A DNA stretch of 64,000 bases from Bacillus sp. SA1-12. Lineage in GTDB: Bacteria > Bacillota > Bacilli > Bacillales > Bacillaceae. Shown in pieces: positions 60,791 through 64,000 of the stretch (position 1 is its first letter; each line of letters begins with the position of its first letter). Below the pieces are notes generated by a model. That model did not search any database. It saw only the letters and a list, made by a program, of their open reading frames with translations, and was not told the origin of the DNA. The position numbers and the translations under genes were made by a program. The stretch spans positions 369,483-433,482 of the forward strand of contig NZ_LATZ01000120.1 in NCBI RefSeq assembly GCF_000981385.1, given 5' to 3'.

Positions 60791-61128
60791 GCGCCTCCTT
60801 CCCAAATGGCTTTTTAACTTCCATCAAACTATTTTTTCTCTTACAAGTTTACTCTATAAAACATCTTCGATTTTCTTATGAAGATTCCTTTCTCTAATTC
60901 AACTAAATGCCCCATTTTATATCGACGCTTTTTTAATTCTTAGGAACAGGCACTTTATCGTTGAAAAGATCACATCCTTAGTCAATTCCTTCATTAACCA
61001 TATAATCACCCTGTTTAGAATAAAAAAGGAATAAAGTTTTTAATGGCAACTGCTTCTGTTAGGCTCTCGATTTTATCATAAAGTAGTCTAAATTAGTTTA
61101 AAAAACGGTAAACTTGCAGATAAAGTAA

Positions 61129-61165
61129 AGAAAAGACACCACTTCTTTAGGTGGTGTCTCTTTTC
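61129..61165 (-). terminator. Terminator of the amino-acid permease gene
   Basis: AAAAGACACCAC pairs with GGTGGTGTCtCTTTT over a short loop; the minus strand ends TTTTCTTTAC. It lies a few bases after the permease stop. Confidence 0.9.
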
Positions 61166-61168
61166 AAA

Positions 61169-62527
61169 TTATGCTGCTTGTCTTCTTTCAATACGTGAAT
61201 TGACTCTAAAGTAAGCTATTGTAATGAATAAATAAATGACAATTGTAATCGTCGTTACAATGATAGATGTAGTAGCTATTACACCAATTAATATAGCAAT
61301 CAGGGCCAATAATGCGAACCAAGTCGTGTAAGGATAAAAGCGGACTTTATAGTTGCCTTTCTGCAGCTGATTTTTACGAGATTTCAAATGCGCTATCGCT
61401 ATAATAATCCAAATACATAAAACCGTATATCCAAGTGAACCCATTAAGTAATTAAACGTATTGCTCCCGGCAAATACAGAAATTAGCACTCCTGCATACA
61501 GTGATGATGTACATGCCAATATCGCATAAACAGGGACTTGCCTTTTCGACACTTTTGCAAACAGTTTTGGCATACGTCCATCCGCCGCTTGTGTATAAAG
61601 AACACGTGACGATGCATATAGCCCAGAATTCATAGATGAAATAATGGCTAACAAGATAATAGCATTCATTATGTGATCTGCATATGGAATTCTAATCATA
61701 TTAAACACCGTCACAAACGGGCTCTCTGGCACGCCATTCACTTGATTCCAGGGGATCAAGCTCACAATAATGAAAAAAGGTAGAATATAAAAAGAAATAA
61801 TCCGTATCAATGTACCTCTCACAGCTTTTGGTATAATCTTTTCCGGATCTTTTACCTCTGCCAACGTAACACCTATCATTTCAGTGCCGCCGTATGAATA
61901 AATGACCACCAGCATAGCCATAATCAATCCATGCATCCCATTAGGGAAAAATCCTCCATGCTGTGTAAGGTGGGTAAATCCTGTTGCGGTATGGTCCTGA
62001 AACGGTATTAATAAAATGGTTAAACCGGTTATAATAAATAATACAATGACACTGATTTTTAACAGGGTAAGCCAATACTCTGTTTCTGCAAATAGCTTAA
62101 CTGAAAATAAGTTTACAAGGGTAACAATGGCAGATACCATTAAAGCCAGTATCCAAACTGGAATATCTGGAAGCCAGTATTGCAGAAAAATAGCGGCAAC
62201 CACTGATTCGGCGGCAATATTTAATACCCACATTTTCCAATAAATCCAGTCAAGAAAGTGTGCAGCATACTTACCTAAAACTGGCTCAATTAAATCACGA
62301 AATGTTCTTGCCTGTTTGTTTCTTACTGCCATTTCAGCCAGGCCCTGCATAATAAAAAGCAAGATGATTCCTCCAACCATATACGCAAGAATGACAGCAG
62401 GGCCCGCCATATCGATGGCCGTGCTGCTTCCTTTAAATAAGCCCGCACCTATAGCTCCTCCCAGCGCCATCATCATAATATGGCGTGATGTCATCGTTCG
62501 TTTTAAACTTTCTTGTTTGTTACTCAT
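61169..62527 (-). CDS. Amino-acid permease (APC family)
   Basis: 452 aa with 12 helices. The family signature near the start is MMMALGGAIGAGLFKGSS, with the conserved SYGGTEMIGVTLAEVKDPEK at the helix 6 region. It is a proton-coupled amino-acid importer of the YbxG/YdgF/AapA type. GGAG lies upstream of the ATG. The neighbouring thrZ suggests a link to threonine but does not prove it. An intrinsic terminator lies directly upstream, and an IS1182-family element has inserted just beyond it. Confidence 0.9.
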   Translation of the reverse strand: MSNKQESLKRTMTSRHIMMMALGGAIGAGLFKGSSTAIDMAGPAVILAYMVGGIILLFIMQGLAEMAVRNKQARTFRDLIEPVLGKYAAHFLDWIYWKMWVLNIAAESVVAAIFLQYWLPDIPVWILALMVSAIVTLVNLFSVKLFAETEYWLTLLKISVIVLFIITGLTILLIPFQDHTATGFTHLTQHGGFFPNGMHGLIMAMLVVIYSYGGTEMIGVTLAEVKDPEKIIPKAVRGTLIRIISFYILPFFIIVSLIPWNQVNGVPESPFVTVFNMIRIPYADHIMNAIILLAIISSMNSGLYASSRVLYTQAADGRMPKLFAKVSKRQVPVYAILACTSSLYAGVLISVFAGSNTFNYLMGSLGYTVLCIWIIIAIAHLKSRKNQLQKGNYKVRFYPYTTWFALLALIAILIGVIATTSIIVTTITIVIYLFITIAYFRVNSRIERRQAA

Positions 62528-62560
62528 ACTTTTAGTCTCCTAATCTTTGTTGTTAGTATA

Positions 62561-62599
62561 CAAAAAAAGCCCATCATCTCTTAAAAGAGACGATGGGCT
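62561..62599 (-). terminator. Terminator directly upstream of the permease gene
   Basis: AGCCCATCaTCTCTT (62568-62582) pairs with AAGAGAcGATGGGCT (62585-62599), one mismatch. TTTTTTTGTATAC follows on the minus strand, only 40 bp before the permease start. It may be the end of a disrupted leader RNA or of a gene lost at the IS insertion. Confidence 0.8.
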
Positions 62600-62600
62600 C

Positions 62601-64000
62601 AGCTTGTAGACAAAGTCTGATATTCAGGCAGGTCTACAAGCTTTTTTTGTCGAATAAAGAAGTAAAGTTGGTTTGAGGGGTGCAAATATATGTTATCGAA
62701 ACAATCAATGGAAGGTCGTTATCAAATATCGATGATTGCACTTGATGAAGTAGTTCCTGCTAATCATCTTGTTCGAAAGCTTGAAGCCGCTATTGATTTT
62801 AGTTTTATTTATGACCTAGTTGAAGATTTGTATTGTTTGGATAATGGTCGTCCAAGTATCGACCCTGTTGTGTTAATAAAGATGGTCTTTATTCAATATG
62901 TATTCGGAATTAAATCAATGAGAAAAACAATAGATGAGATTGATACGAGCGTTGCGTATCGCTGGTTTTTAGGTTTTGACTTCAATAAAAAGATTCCCCA
63001 CTTTTCCACCTTCGGTAAAAATTATGAGAGACGATTTAAAGACACTGATCTTTTTGAGAAGATTTTTTACCATGTTCTTAATGAAGCAATAGAAAAAGGG
63101 TTTGTTGATCCTTCTGTTGTTTTTATAGACTCTACACATGTTAAAGCAAATGCAAACAAGAGGAAGTTTATAAAAGAAGCTGTCAAAGCAGAAACAAAAA
63201 GCTATCAAACTCAACTAGAAGAAGAGATAAACGAAGATCGAATTGCACATGGAAAAAATCCTTTACCCCCTCAAACAAAGGCGGAGACGAAAGAAATTAA
63301 AGTAAGCACAACTGATCCTGAAAGTGGCTATTATGTTAAAAATGAACGAGAGAAACAATTTGCCTACTCCTTTCACACAGTTTGTGACAATAAGGGATTT
63401 ATACTTGCCAATCAAGTGACAGGTGGAAATGTACACGATAGTCAGGTAATAAATCCTCTTGTAGATGAATTGATTGAAAAAGTAGGCAAGCCTAATGCTC
63501 TTGCTGGAGACGCAGGATATAAAACTCCACCCGTTGCGAAATATTTAATGGACAAAGAAATTAGACCTGTTATGCCTTACACAAGACCCCACACTAAAGA
63601 TGAATTCATGAAAAAATATGAATATGTCTACGATGAATATTATGATTGCTATATTTGTCCGAAGGATCAAATACTTCCTTACCGCACAACGACCAGAGAT
63701 GGTTACAGACAATACGCATCAAATCCAGCCATTTGTAAGGATTGCCCACTCCTTGATTCATGTACACACAGTAAGGATAAGAGGAAAATGATTCACCGAC
63801 ATATTTGGGAAGATAAAATTGATGAGGTTAATCATTTACGGCATACAGAAATGAATAAAAACATATACGCTAAGCGAAAAGAGACAATAGAACGTGTCTT
63901 TGCAGATGCTAAAGAAAAGCATGGCATGCGATGGACCACTTTAAGAGGAATTAAAAAAGTGGCCATGCAGGCGATGCTAACTTTTGCTGCCATGAATCTC
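62601..64000 (+). mobile_element. IS1182-family insertion sequence (left end and most of transposase)
   Basis: The element begins near AGCTTGTAGACAAAGTCTG. Its first 42 bases form a hairpin, AGCTTGTAGAC (62601-62611) with GTCTACAAGCT (62632-62642), then TTTTTTT: a terminator that would block read-in transcription. The transposase gene follows and runs off the window. The start matches the right end of the short element at 49.8-50.0 kb. Confidence 0.88.
62690..64000 (+). CDS. IS1182-family DDE transposase (3' end outside the window)
   Basis: 437 codons are visible from ATG at 62690 (GAGGGG upstream), with no stop before the window end. The N-terminus (MLSKQSMEGRYQISMIALDE) is an IS1182-type domain that also contains GIKSMRKTIDEIDTSVAYRW. 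The DDE catalytic residues lie in VVFIDSTHVKANA, ALAGDAGYKTPP and ETIERVFADAKEKHGM. A zinc-like cysteine pair occurs at CYICPKDQ and ICKDCPLL. It cuts and rejoins the element at its ends. The gene appears intact so far, so the element may be active. Confidence 0.93.
   Translation, partial: MLSKQSMEGRYQISMIALDEVVPANHLVRKLEAAIDFSFIYDLVEDLYCLDNGRPSIDPVVLIKMVFIQYVFGIKSMRKTIDEIDTSVAYRWFLGFDFNKKIPHFSTFGKNYERRFKDTDLFEKIFYHVLNEAIEKGFVDPSVVFIDSTHVKANANKRKFIKEAVKAETKSYQTQLEEEINEDRIAHGKNPLPPQTKAETKEIKVSTTDPESGYYVKNEREKQFAYSFHTVCDNKGFILANQVTGGNVHDSQVINPLVDELIEKVGKPNALAGDAGYKTPPVAKYLMDKEIRPVMPYTRPHTKDEFMKKYEYVYDEYYDCYICPKDQILPYRTTTRDGYRQYASNPAICKDCPLLDSCTHSKDKRKMIHRHIWEDKIDEVNHLRHTEMNKNIYAKRKETIERVFADAKEKHGMRWTTLRGIKKVAMQAMLTFAAMNL

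Noticed and set aside
60556..60897. A 113-codon open frame on the + strand
   Set aside because: It has no ribosome binding site and an implausible composition. The opposite strand holds a better-supported ribosome binding site and terminator.
1..64000. CRISPR arrays, rRNA or tRNA genes
   Set aside because: No regularly spaced repeats and no recognisable rRNA or tRNA sequences were seen. The only tRNA-related signals are the T-box leaders.

Overview
The window is AT-rich chromosomal DNA from an endospore-forming member of the Bacillaceae. Evidence for this: strong AGGAGG-type ribosome binding sites with frequent TTG and GTG starts, a lysine riboswitch, a threonine T-box leader in three tandem copies, CotF-type spore coat genes, a SinI-like antirepressor, a Pho box and a cre site. 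The species cannot be named from the sequence. There are no rRNA or tRNA genes, no CRISPR array and no convincing prophage.

Layout. 0-4 kb: alpha-mannan degradation, with an intact secreted GH76 enzyme, a decayed second copy, a cre site and an AraR-type repressor. 4-11.6 kb: a membrane diguanylate cyclase, AraC and MerR regulators, and an ABC-2 exporter divergent from its TetR regulator over a symmetric operator. 11.8-20.8 kb: a large secreted phosphoesterase, a 39-aa SinI-like gene, a luciferase-like oxidoreductase, lysine-riboswitch-controlled dapA, a broken 5'-nucleotidase and an MFS transporter. 20.9-25 kb: an aldo/keto reductase and a divergent yraF/yraG-like spore coat cluster containing a broken zinc alcohol dehydrogenase. 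25-31.5 kb: a Vml/Vga-like ABC-F protein behind a transcription attenuator, a prolyl 4-hydroxylase and an LD-carboxypeptidase. 31.7-38 kb: phosphate scavenging (PhoP-box 5'-nucleotidase, and phoD frameshifted in its Tat signal) and an MHYT-domain histidine kinase. 38.6-44.4 kb: an RlmA/TlrB-type 23S rRNA methyltransferase preceded by a 9-codon leader peptide, then assorted enzymes. 44.7-55.6 kb: a decay zone where most genes carry nonsense codons, frameshifts, deletions or, in one case, an exact 96-bp internal inversion. 55.7-64 kb: a nitrilase-family amidase, thrZ with three T-boxes, an amino-acid permease and the 5' part of an IS1182-family element that runs off the window.

Most distinctive signals. 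(1) The rRNA methyltransferase has a leader ORF, MIIQFIRYR, with a consensus ribosome binding site. It ends in the Arg-X-Arg pattern known to stall macrolide-bound ribosomes, which suggests drug-inducible control. (2) The ABC-F gene has a separate attenuator leader; the window thus carries two ribosome-protection-type genes with RNA-level control. (3) A PepSY-domain gene is interrupted by a 96-bp (32-codon) segment in reverse orientation; flipping it back restores the protein exactly. (4) At least nine in-frame stop codons interrupt otherwise open, recognisable genes. (5) A short IS1182-derived MITE-like element lies at 49.8-50.0 kb.

Throughout, gene families were assigned by reading motifs, without database searches. 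Many broken genes could be real pseudogenes or partly sequencing error; the mixture of substitutions, deletions and an inversion favours real decay.
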